From an uncultured Clostridia bacterium (GTDB lineage: Bacteria > Bacillota > Clostridia > Lachnospirales > Anaerotignaceae), in assembly GCA_947036475.1 (NCBI GenBank), contig CAMQRG010000100.1, positions 1 to 7,455 of the forward strand: 7,455 bases of DNA. The letters run 5' to 3'. The translations under genes and the position numbers were made by a program. Positions within the stretch are counted from its first letter, which is position 1. Each line of letters opens with the position of its first letter. This document shows, one piece after another, positions 1 through 5,804 of this stretch. The notes under the pieces were generated by a model that worked only from the letters and a program-made list of their open reading frames with translations, did no database searches and was not told the origin of the DNA.

Positions 1-333
1 ACATTGGGGCGGGAAAGGCCGGATGTGGTTGGGGCGGATACGACGGACCAGACGGGCAGACGGCATCAAGGCATCATTGCGTTCCCTGTCCCCGTACTCA
101 AGGGCAGTCCGGAAATTATAAGGGAAATCCGCGAAAAACTTTACCGGCCGGAATTTGAGGAGCTGACAGCCGTTGATTTTTCGGATTTGGCACAGGGCTG
201 CAAGACTTACGAGGAGTATGTGGAAAAAATGCTTGCTGCTTCGGAGGGGAATCTGCGGTATTTCGGGATTGCCATTTGCGGCGAGAAAAAGAAAGTCAAC
301 CGTCTGGCGGGCAGCCTGCCCTTACTGCGGTGA
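1..333 (+). CDS. DUF2000 family protein, C-terminal part (5' end outside window)
   Basis: This is the C-terminal ~110 residues of a protein whose start lies left of the window; the frame is open from base 1 to the TGA at 331-333. The fragment resembles the DUF2000 family: a region ending GIIAFPVPVLKG, a central DFSDLAQGCKTYEEY segment and a terminal GIAICGEKKKVNRLAGSLPLLR-type ending (split here as GIAICGEKKKV then NRLAGSLPLLR). That ending is the most characteristic part of the family. Members are small, cytoplasmic, single-domain proteins; I recall their fold being related to peptidyl-tRNA hydrolase 2, but the cellular role is not established. About 40-50 N-terminal residues are probably missing. 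TTG at 4-6 is in frame but should not be taken as the start, because the family consensus continues upstream. A terminator follows directly, so this is the last gene of its transcript. Family assignment is from recognised motifs, not a search. Confidence 0.72.
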   Translation, partial: TLGRERPDVVGADTTDQTGRRHQGIIAFPVPVLKGSPEIIREIREKLYRPEFEELTAVDFSDLAQGCKTYEEYVEKMLAASEGNLRYFGIAICGEKKKVNRLAGSLPLLR

Positions 334-355
334 CATTTATTTATATTTTGACAAT

Positions 356-398
356 AAACCGTTTTCGGCTGTAATGTATGGCTGGGAACGGTTTTTTT
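356..398 (+). terminator. Rho-independent terminator after the DUF2000 gene
   Basis: The arm AAACCGTT (356-363) pairs exactly with AACGGTTT (387-394). Two G-U pairs and a C-G pair extend the stem inward to 366/384. The loop is about 17 nt, and the 3' arm merges into seven consecutive T (392-398). It lies 23 bp after the DUF2000 stop and before the tag promoter, which separates the two transcription units. The large loop makes it weaker than the terminator at 6761-6803. Confidence 0.75.
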
Positions 399-425
399 AT
401 GTGGAAAAATCCAGAAGCAGAGAAT

Positions 426-454
426 TTGACTTACAGGTACGACAGGCGTAAAAT
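426..454 (+). promoter_or_regulatory. Sigma-A type promoter for tag and the following genes
   Basis: A -35 box TTGACT (426-431, five of six to consensus) is separated by exactly 17 bp from a -10 box TAAAAT (449-454, five of six). Transcription would begin near 461, giving a leader of about 39 nt before the tag ATG. The position just after a terminator supports it. A short direct repeat GCGTAA occurs at 446-451 and 457-462, across the -10 box. No LexA-type palindrome is visible here. Confidence 0.65.
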
Positions 455-499
455 AAGCGTAAGGAAGGACGGCAGGAAATAAGTGAAAGGGGGAAGGAT

Positions 500-1102
500 A
501 TGGAGCGTTGCGGCTGGTGTTTATGCAATGAAAAAATGACAAAATACCATGATGAGGAGTGGGGTGTCCCTGTTCATGATGACAGGAAACAGTTTGAATT
601 TCTCATGATGGAGGTCATGCAGTGCGGCCTGAACTGGAATATGATGATACAGAAGCGGGAAATTTTTCAAAGCTGTTTCGATGGGTTCGATTTTGAGAAA
701 ATTGCGGACTACGGCGAGGAAGATGCGCAGCGGATATTGCAGACGGAAGGCATGATACGCTCAGAGCGGAAAATCCACGCTGTGATTCGGAACGCGCAGT
801 GTTTTCAGAATGTGCGGGAGGAATACGGCTCGTTCAGCGCGTATCTCTGGCAGTTTGCCGGAGGGAAACCGATACGCTACATGGGCCACCAGAAAGGCAC
901 ACTTCCGGCAAAAAACGGGCTTTCCGACCGCATAGCCAAAGATTTGAAAAAACGTGGTTTCAAGTACCTTGGCTCGGTTACGGTATATTCGCATTTGCAG
1001 GCATGCGGTATCATAAACGACCATATGGAAACCTGTTTCCGGTACGGGGAATTGGTACGGCAGTATTCCGGCGTGCGGAAACGGAAGGACGGGGAGGGGT
1101 GA
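500..1102 (+). CDS. tag: DNA-3-methyladenine glycosylase I (constitutive-type Tag)
   Basis: Tag excises 3-methyladenine (and 3-methylguanine) from alkylated DNA, starting base-excision repair in the cytoplasm. The 200-residue product aligns with E. coli Tag without shifts over its key positions. The zinc-snap residues are all present: Cys4, His17, His175 and Cys179. Tyr16, Glu38 and Trp46 of the base-recognition pocket are also there. Other family hallmarks are RCGW near the start, YHDEEWGVPVHDD (16-28), KKRGFKYLG (150-158) and QACGIINDH (167-175). The usual QAGLSW segment reads QCGLNW (41-46), with Cys for Ala and Asn for Ser. The ATG at 500 follows a purine-rich ribosome site, AAAGGGGGAAGG (486-497), and a promoter at 426-454. 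The last 15 or so residues are a charged tail beyond the zinc ligands. It is probably first in a block with the DUF1963 and GNAT genes. Confidence 0.96.
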   Translation: MERCGWCLCNEKMTKYHDEEWGVPVHDDRKQFEFLMMEVMQCGLNWNMMIQKREIFQSCFDGFDFEKIADYGEEDAQRILQTEGMIRSERKIHAVIRNAQCFQNVREEYGSFSAYLWQFAGGKPIRYMGHQKGTLPAKNGLSDRIAKDLKKRGFKYLGSVTVYSHLQACGIINDHMETCFRYGELVRQYSGVRKRKDGEG

Positions 1103-1162
1103 GCCGGGACGGCGGCTTTCCTGCAAAAAGGAAAAATTTTAATACAACAGGAGGTAAGGAAA

Positions 1163-2014
1163 ATGGATTGCACAAAGTTGTTTGAGGAATTGAAACGGAA
1201 TACAATTGAACTGCGGTTTGAAACGGCAAAAAGCGGTCTGCCGAAGGGGGCGTCTAAATTTGGCGGAAAGCCTGCATTGCCGGAGGGTTTCCTGTGGAGT
1301 TATTTCACGACGGATACGTTTGACGATGATGAAGTAAAGCCGCGCCCGCTGGCGTTTCTGGCGCAGATAAACTGTGCGGAGGTTTCCGCTTATGACAAAG
1401 AAGGGTTTTTGCCGAAGAAAGGAATGCTCTATTTTTTCTATGAACTTGCCTCGCAGAAATGGGGCTTTGACCCGGCGGATAAGGGCTGTGCAAGGGTATT
1501 CTATTACGAGGGGGAAGCCGAGGGGCTGACGGAAATGGAACCGCCGGAGGATTTGGCAGAGGATTACTGGCTGCCGGAACTTCCTATATCGTTCTGGAAC
1601 AGGGACGATGTGCCGGATTGGGCGGAATATGCGGAATACCATGATACGGACGGCGACTTTGAGGCATATGGAGAAGCGCGCGAAAAGCTGATTGGCGGCG
1701 GGGAAGAAAATTATATCACAAAACTGTTGGGCTATGCAGATATTATACAAAGTGATATGCTCTGTGAATGTGAATTGGTCGGCGGGCGCGGGCTGAACAT
1801 TGGGAGCGGCTTTCCCCAAATGACGGAGGAGGAAAAAGCGCAGCTTGTGCGTGATGCGCAGGAATGGATTCTTCTGTTCCAGATGGATACGGTGGAAAAG
1901 GACGGCTTTGAACTGATGTTTGGCGACTGCGGGCGCATTTATTTCTATATCCGCAAGGAGGACCTGCGGAACCGCAATTTTGAAAATGTCTGGTTGAGTC
2001 TGCAATGCTATTGA
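1163..2014 (+). CDS. YwqG-like DUF1963 family protein
   Basis: The 283-residue product belongs to the DUF1963/YwqG family, small soluble proteins of unknown function. Typical family segments occur in the expected order: SKFGGKPALP (31-40), PLAFLAQIN (62-70), LPKKGMLYFFY (83-93), a central GCARVFYYEG (108-117), LLGYADIIQ (188-196), WILLFQMDT (235-243), GDCGRIYFYI (254-263) and a C-terminal FENVWLSLQCY (273-283). The length is in the usual family range. There is no signal peptide or membrane segment, and the protein is acidic, so it is probably cytosolic. The ATG at 1163 is fixed by a perfect AGGAGG at 1149-1154 with 8 nt spacing. It starts 60 bp after tag with no convincing terminator or promoter between, so co-transcription is likely. 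No catalytic residues are assigned here, because none is established for the family to my knowledge. The family call is secure; the function is unknown. Confidence 0.9.
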   Translation: MDCTKLFEELKRNTIELRFETAKSGLPKGASKFGGKPALPEGFLWSYFTTDTFDDDEVKPRPLAFLAQINCAEVSAYDKEGFLPKKGMLYFFYELASQKWGFDPADKGCARVFYYEGEAEGLTEMEPPEDLAEDYWLPELPISFWNRDDVPDWAEYAEYHDTDGDFEAYGEAREKLIGGGEENYITKLLGYADIIQSDMLCECELVGGRGLNIGSGFPQMTEEEKAQLVRDAQEWILLFQMDTVEKDGFELMFGDCGRIYFYIRKEDLRNRNFENVWLSLQCY

Positions 2015-2034
2015 GATATCAGGAATGATTTTGC

Positions 2035-2040
2035 AGGAGG
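2035..2040 (+). promoter_or_regulatory. Ribosome binding site that sets the GNAT start at 2048
   Basis: AGGAGG ends 7 nt before the ATG at 2048. An in-frame GTG at 2042 would leave only one base between this site and the start codon, so the ATG two codons later is preferred. Confidence 0.8.
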
Positions 2041-2047
2041 GGTGGAA

Positions 2048-2497
2048 ATGGTTCTGAGAAAATATGAAACGGCGGACTGCGGAGAACTGGCGCGGCTGTT
2101 TTACGAAACCGTCCACACGATCAATGCAGCGGATTATACAAAGGAACAGCTGGACGCATGGGCTTCTGAAAATGTGGATATGGAGGAATGGGACAGGTTG
2201 TTCCGAGAGCATGACAGTGTTATCGCTGTCGAAGGTGGAACCATTACAGGCTTTGGGGATATGGACAGGGACGGATACCTTGACCGTCTGTATGTCCATA
2301 AGGATTACCAGAGGAAAGGTATTGCCACAGCAATTTGTGACAGGCTGGAACGGGCGGTTCAGGGGAAAATCGTTACCCATGCGTCTGTTACGGCAAAGCC
2401 CTTTTTTGAAAAAAGGGGTTACAGGGTGATGCGAAAACAGCAGGTATTCCGGCGGGGGACTGCTCTTATAAATTTCGTGATGGAAAAGGAAAAATGA
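2048..2497 (+). CDS. GNAT N-acetyltransferase, YafP-like
   Basis: The 149-residue product is a single-domain GNAT acetyltransferase, which would transfer an acetyl group from acetyl-CoA to an amine. The acetyl-CoA motif A lies at 77-101: strand YLDRLYV, then QRKGIA (88-93) as the R/Q-x-x-G-x-G/A pyrophosphate loop. Resemblance to E. coli YafP is specific: the QLDAWAS region (34-40), VTAKPFFEKRGY (114-125) and the closing run of a KQQV segment followed by RRGTALINFVM (135-145) match YafP's equivalents in order. YafP sits in the damage-inducible dinB operon of E. coli and has been linked to handling of nitroaromatic or genotoxic stress, but its substrate is not settled. Here the gene lies 33 bp after the DUF1963 gene, in the same block as the repair enzyme Tag. 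Alternative: another small-molecule or antibiotic acetyltransferase. GNAT call very sure; the YafP subfamily is likely. Confidence 0.9.
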   Translation: MVLRKYETADCGELARLFYETVHTINAADYTKEQLDAWASENVDMEEWDRLFREHDSVIAVEGGTITGFGDMDRDGYLDRLYVHKDYQRKGIATAICDRLERAVQGKIVTHASVTAKPFFEKRGYRVMRKQQVFRRGTALINFVMEKEK

Positions 2498-2527
2498 AGT
2501 GTGATTTCTTTTCATGAATTTCTTCTG

Positions 2528-2549
2528 CCGCCCCCTTTCCTGCGGGCGG
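2528..2549. other. GC-rich hairpin in the gap before proB
   Basis: CCGCCC (2528-2533) pairs with GGGCGG (2544-2549) around a 10-nt loop. No T-run follows on either strand, so it is not a standard intrinsic terminator. A competing small stem, TTTCC (2536-2540) with GGAAA (2548-2552), shares two bases with it. It could be a transcript-processing or weak attenuation element, or chance. This is the only clear structure in the 99-bp gap besides the putative promoter. Confidence 0.4.
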
Positions 2550-2564
2550 AAAATGTTGTATACT
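2536..2564 (+). promoter_or_regulatory. Possible promoter for the proB block
   Basis: TATACT (2559-2564) is a good -10 hexamer (five of six). The sequence 17 bp upstream, TTTCCT (2536-2541), is a poor -35. A start near 2571 would give a leader of about 26 nt, too short for a T-box riboswitch of the kind some Firmicute proBA operons carry. Transcription could also continue from the GNAT gene, since no clear terminator lies between. Confidence 0.35.
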
Positions 2565-2584
2565 GAAAGAAATCGGAAAGAATC

Positions 2585-2592
2585 GGTGGTGA
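2585..2592 (+). promoter_or_regulatory. Ribosome binding site that sets the TTG start of proB
   Basis: GGTGGTGA matches the GGAGGTGA ideal with one mismatch. It leaves 4 nt to the TTG at 2597, the right register for that extended site. This supports a TTG start, as no in-frame ATG is present nearby. Confidence 0.7.
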
Positions 2593-2596
2593 GGAT

Positions 2597-3400
2597 TTGC
2601 GGGAAGAATTGAAAGTATGTCACAGAATAGTTGTCAAGGTTGGTACATCGACCATTACATACCCGAACGGCAAGCTGAACCTGAAACGGATTGAGGAGCT
2701 TGCGTGGGTACTTGCCGACCTGCGGAACAGGGGCATGGAAGTCACGCTTGTGACGAGCGGCGCAATCGGCGTGGGAGCGGTGCGCATGGCAATGCGGGAA
2801 CGCCCGACTGTGATGCGGGAAAAACAGGCGGCGGCGGCCGTTGGGCAGGCTGTGCTGATGCAGATTTACCATAATTTTTTTGACCGCTATAATCAGACGG
2901 TGGCGCAGGTATTGCTGACGAAAGAAGAAATCAGCAGTGAGGAGCGTTACCAGAATACAAAAAATACGTTGGAAACATTGCTGGAAATGGGGATTGTACC
3001 CATCGTAAATGCAAATGACACGATTTCTACATATGAAATCGAAATTTCCGATAACGACCAGCTTTCGGCGATGGTGGCGGAAATCATACAGGCTGACCTG
3101 CTGATATTGCTGACGGATATTGACGCGCTGTATGACAAAGACCCGCGTTCCAATCCAGATGCGGAACGCATTGCGGACGTTGCGCGGGTTACGGCGGAGA
3201 TTGAGCAGATGGCGGGCGAAAAAGGCTCGGCGTTCAGTGTGGGCGGTATGAAAACGAAGCTGGAAGCGGCAAAAATCTGCGAAAAAGCAGGCGTGCGTAT
3301 GGCCATTGCGCTGGGGGAGGACCCGAAGGTGATTCACCGTCTTTTGGACGGGGAGGACGTCGGCACCTGCTTTGGCTGGAATAGGGAAAAGGAGGAGTAA
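2597..3400 (+). CDS. proB: Glutamate 5-kinase (short form without PUA domain)
   Basis: ProB phosphorylates the gamma-carboxyl of glutamate with ATP, the first committed step of proline synthesis, and hands unstable gamma-glutamyl phosphate to ProA. The 267-residue product is an amino-acid-kinase domain with all major motifs: KVGTST (14-19), TSGAIGVG (53-60), KQAAAAVGQ (76-84), PIVNANDTIS (135-144), SDNDQLSA (151-158), LLTDIDALYDKDPR (171-184) and GGMKTKLEAA (216-225). It stops soon after the kinase domain, so the ~100-residue PUA domain of E. coli-type ProB is absent, as in many Firmicutes. The loop before GGM reads FSV where many family members have a G-T/S-G pattern. The start is TTG, chosen from the ribosome site at 2585-2592; the frame has no suitable ATG. 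It is followed after 3 bp by the zinc-ribbon gene, whose ribosome site lies inside the proB 3' end. Proline feedback inhibition is usual for the family but cannot be judged here. Confidence 0.95.
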   Translation: MREELKVCHRIVVKVGTSTITYPNGKLNLKRIEELAWVLADLRNRGMEVTLVTSGAIGVGAVRMAMRERPTVMREKQAAAAVGQAVLMQIYHNFFDRYNQTVAQVLLTKEEISSEERYQNTKNTLETLLEMGIVPIVNANDTISTYEIEISDNDQLSAMVAEIIQADLLILLTDIDALYDKDPRSNPDAERIADVARVTAEIEQMAGEKGSAFSVGGMKTKLEAAKICEKAGVRMAIALGEDPKVIHRLLDGEDVGTCFGWNREKEE

Positions 3401-3403
3401 AAC

Positions 3404-3880
3404 ATGAGTTATTGTCCGAAATGCGGCAGGGAGATACTGGACGAAAGTCTGGGCTGCCCTGTCTGCGGCATGCACGAAAACAAGGTTTCTTTGAAAAAAG
3501 AAACGGGCGAACAGAAGGCGGAGCCTGTGACATCTTTTACGGTGGAGGACAGGAACGGTGGTTCCCAGCGGTTCGAGAGCCGTATGGAGAGCGGCGCGTG
3601 GAGCGGCGATGCCAGCGTACAGCCGGAGAGCGCAAAAACACTGCCCGTCGCGCTGAAGGTCGTTGTTATCGTTATGATGGTTCTGGTCGGCGGGATTGGG
3701 GCGATTGTCGGGCTTTTGGGCGGTATTGCCATGATGAAAAGCCCGTTTGAGGATTATCGTGCATTTGGCAAGACAATGGTAATTGTCGGCTGTGTGATGG
3801 TTGCGCTCTGGTTCCTGTGCTGCGTGTTGAATTTTGCGGTTATGGGCGCGGTTATGGACAAGGTTCCGTACACCTATTAA
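3404..3880 (+). CDS. Zinc-ribbon protein with two membrane helices
   Basis: I do not recognise a named family for the whole 158-residue protein. Residues 4-22 form a C4 zinc ribbon, with CPKCG (4-8) and CPVCG (18-22), that is, Cys4, Cys7, Cys18 and Cys21 spaced CxxC-x10-CxxC. A polar, probably disordered linker (about 23-78) follows. Two hydrophobic segments at roughly 84-111 and 122-150 are separated by a short charged loop, SPFEDYRAFGK (113-123), so the N-terminal ribbon and the short C-terminus should face the same side, most likely the cytoplasm. The first helix is rich in Gly and Val. The start ATG has GGAGG at 3391-3395 with 8 nt spacing, inside the end of proB, so the two genes are almost certainly co-expressed. 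Zinc-ribbon plus helices is a common architecture for small Firmicute membrane proteins of unknown role; a function in sensing or scaffolding would be guesswork. Confidence 0.85.
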   Translation: MSYCPKCGREILDESLGCPVCGMHENKVSLKKETGEQKAEPVTSFTVEDRNGGSQRFESRMESGAWSGDASVQPESAKTLPVALKVVVIVMMVLVGGIGAIVGLLGGIAMMKSPFEDYRAFGKTMVIVGCVMVALWFLCCVLNFAVMGAVMDKVPYTY

Positions 3881-3885
3881 AACCG

Positions 3886-4515
3886 ATGGAACAGGTACTT
3901 GCTTTTTTAGATGAGATTGGCGCGGCGGTCTGCCACAGGCTGCCGGAACGCAGTTTTTTCTGGGGCGGGCGGCAGATGCCGCTCTGCGCCCGCTGTACGG
4001 GGCTGTATACGGGGGCGTTTTTTGCGTCCTGCTTTTTCTTTTGGAAAGGACGAAACAAAGGCGAAAAGCCTTTTTCTACGGCGGCTATGATGCTGACGGT
4101 CTGCGCTTTGCTGCCGATTGCGGCGGACGGTTTTTGCAGCTATATCGGACTTTGGGAAAGCAGCCAGTTTCTGCGTGTACTGACAGGGGCTGCTGCTGGG
4201 GCGGTAATGCCCGGGTTGTTTCTTCTGGCGGGGAATTTTGACCCTGTGCAGGAGCCGGTGCACCCGATTTATGAAAATACGAAAGAACTGCCTGCCTTGC
4301 TGGCGGCGGCTCTGCTCTGGGGGCTTGCGCTCTGGCTGGGTCTGCCTGTTTTTGCGGCTGGCGCGGTTATGTCGGCGGCTGGCGTAGTCTGCTTTTGGAC
4401 GGGAGTGGGGTATATCCTGCTCCATGGGCTTCTCCCAAAGAAGGGCCTGCCGTTTTGGCGGCTGTCTGCGGGACTGGCAGCGGCTTTTTTATGGTTATTG
4501 TGGGCTGTGCAATAG
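3886..4515 (+). CDS. DUF2085 family polytopic membrane protein
   Basis: The 209-residue product shows the DUF2085 signature: CHRLPERSFF (16-25), LCARCTGLY (33-41), an acidic DG pair after the second hydrophobic stretch (81-82) and RVLTGAAAG (97-105). Hydrophobic segments near 40-53, 66-80, 97-116, 136-153, 155-180 and 191-208 suggest five or six membrane helices, some short. The conserved Cys16, His17, Cys34 and Cys37 could form a metal or redox site, which is an inference; the family function is unknown to me. The start is uncertain: ATG at 3886 lies 5 bp after the previous stop without a visible ribosome site (nearest AAGG is 22 nt away), so translation is probably coupled to the zinc-ribbon gene. 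An in-frame GTG at 3817 would add 23 residues unlike a DUF2085 N-terminus. It precedes proA by 23 bp. Confidence 0.88.
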   Translation: MEQVLAFLDEIGAAVCHRLPERSFFWGGRQMPLCARCTGLYTGAFFASCFFFWKGRNKGEKPFSTAAMMLTVCALLPIAADGFCSYIGLWESSQFLRVLTGAAAGAVMPGLFLLAGNFDPVQEPVHPIYENTKELPALLAAALLWGLALWLGLPVFAAGAVMSAAGVVCFWTGVGYILLHGLLPKKGLPFWRLSAGLAAAFLWLLWAVQ

Positions 4516-4538
4516 CCGTATTCGGAGGGAGGAAAACG

Positions 4539-5786
4539 ATGAGTGTATTAACAGAAATGGGAAAACGGGCGAAAGAGGCGGCAGTCGTTCTGGCAACACT
4601 GCCTGCGCCCCGTAAAAATAAAGCTCTGCTGGCTTCTGCAGATGCATTGCTTGCATCAGAAAAGGAAATACTTGCGGCAAATGCGGCAGACGTGGCGGCG
4701 GCAGAGGCGGCAGGCGTGAAAGGTGCGTTTATTGACCGCTTGACGCTGACGGAAAAACGCCTTGCGGAAATGGCAGACGGACTCAGGCAGGTTGCTGCTC
4801 TGGACGACCCTGTCGGCGAAATGCTTTCCATGAAAACGCTGGATAATGGGCTGGTTATCGGACAGAAGCGCGTGCCGATGGGGGTAATCGGAATTATTTT
4901 CGAGGCGCGTCCCAACGTAGCGGCGGACGCGTTCGGGCTTTGCCTGAAAGCGGGTAGCGCGGCAATACTGCGGGGCGGCAAGGAGGCCTTTGGTACGAAT
5001 CAGGCGGTTGTCGCAGCTCTGCGCGGCGCGCTTGCGGCGGAGGGACTGCCGGAGGACTGCGTGCAGATGGTGCCGGATATTTCCCGGGAAACGGCAAATG
5101 AAATGATGCGGCTGAATGGGTATCTGGACGTGTTGATTCCACGCGGCGGGGCGGGGCTTATCCGCAGTGTTGTGGAGAACAGCACAGTTCCGGTGATACA
5201 GACAGGTGTTGGTAACTGCCATATCTATGTTGATGAATCTGCGGATTTGGAGAAAGCGGCACGCATTGTTCTGAATGCAAAAACACAGAGGCCGGGCGTA
5301 TGTAATGCCTGTGAAAGCCTGCTGGTGCATGAATCTGTCGCGGAGAAATTCCTCCCTGCTGTCGGCGTGGCGCTGCGGGAGAAAAGGGTCGAAATCCGCG
5401 GTGATGAGCAGACACTTGCACTGATTCAGGACGCTGTTCCTGCTACGGAGGACGACTGGGCAACGGAGTACGAGGATTTGATACTTTCCGCGAAGGTCGT
5501 TCGGGATTTTGACGAAGCGGTTGCGCATATCCGGCGTTACAGTACGGGACATTCCGAAGCGATTATTACAGAAAATTATACAAACGCACAGCGGTTCTTA
5601 AATGAGGTAGACGCGGCGGCGGTGTATGTGAATGCGTCTACACGTTTCACAGATGGCGGCCAGTTTGGTTTCGGTGCAGAAATCGGCATCAGCACACAGA
5701 AGCTGCATGCCCGCGGGCCGATGGGGCTGAAAGAGATGACAACAACGAAATATATTATTTACGGCAGTGGACAAATCAGGGAATAA
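4539..5786 (+). CDS. proA: Gamma-glutamyl phosphate reductase (glutamate-5-semialdehyde dehydrogenase)
   Basis: ProA reduces gamma-glutamyl phosphate with NADPH to glutamate-5-semialdehyde, which cyclises spontaneously to pyrroline-5-carboxylate; it is the second step of proline synthesis, in the cytoplasm. The 415-residue product has the normal family length. Motifs include GVIGIIFEARPNV (115-127), LRGGKEA (144-150), IPRGG (200-204), QTGVGNCHIYVD (221-232), the catalytic Cys255 within RPGVCNACE (251-259), VNASTRFTDGG (364-374) and EIGISTQKLHARGPMGL (381-397). The ATG at 4539 is preceded by GGGAGG (4527-4532) with 6 nt spacing; the frame is open further upstream but that part overlaps the DUF2085 gene. 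It is closely spaced with DUF2085 upstream (23 bp) and DUF2971 downstream (18 bp). Unlike the standard arrangement it is not adjacent to proB, being separated by two membrane-protein genes. No defect is visible. Confidence 0.97.
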   Translation: MSVLTEMGKRAKEAAVVLATLPAPRKNKALLASADALLASEKEILAANAADVAAAEAAGVKGAFIDRLTLTEKRLAEMADGLRQVAALDDPVGEMLSMKTLDNGLVIGQKRVPMGVIGIIFEARPNVAADAFGLCLKAGSAAILRGGKEAFGTNQAVVAALRGALAAEGLPEDCVQMVPDISRETANEMMRLNGYLDVLIPRGGAGLIRSVVENSTVPVIQTGVGNCHIYVDESADLEKAARIVLNAKTQRPGVCNACESLLVHESVAEKFLPAVGVALREKRVEIRGDEQTLALIQDAVPATEDDWATEYEDLILSAKVVRDFDEAVAHIRRYSTGHSEAIITENYTNAQRFLNEVDAAAVYVNASTRFTDGGQFGFGAEIGISTQKLHARGPMGLKEMTTTKYIIYGSGQIRE

Positions 5787-5790
5787 ATGC

Positions 5791-5798
5791 GGGGAGGG
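5791..5798 (+). promoter_or_regulatory. Ribosome binding site that sets the GTG start of the DUF2971 gene
   Basis: GGGGAGGG lies 6 nt before the GTG at 5805. The in-frame ATG at 5787, directly after the proA stop, has only AGGGA at 5778-5782 with 4 nt spacing, and choosing it would place this strong site inside the coding region. Confidence 0.65.
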
Positions 5799-5804
5799 AA
5801 ACGC

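Noticed and set aside
173..451. A plus-strand 92-residue open frame overlapping the DUF2000 gene.
   Set aside because: Different frame from the recognised DUF2000 protein, passes through the terminator and the tag promoter, and has no ribosome site.
1103..1162. A terminator between tag and the DUF1963 gene.
   Set aside because: Only a 5-bp TTTCC/GGAAA stem is present, with A and T bases around it and no clean T-run; co-transcription is more likely.
2498..2596. A T-box riboswitch or other long leader regulating proB.
   Set aside because: The gap is only 99 bp and lacks the conserved T-box sequence and a terminator/antiterminator pair; the GGTGGTGA near 2585 is the ribosome site.
1139..3475. 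A 778-residue open frame on the minus strand.
   Set aside because: It runs exactly opposite three well-identified sense genes and their gaps, has no ribosome site or recognisable domain, and its composition (rich in Arg, His, Phe, Pro) is typical of an antisense shadow. It stays open because the sense genes avoid TTA, CTA and TCA.
4656..5552. A 298-residue minus-strand open frame.
   Set aside because: It is codon-aligned antisense to proA, whose motifs and catalytic Cys255 are unmistakable; no start signal or family resemblance.
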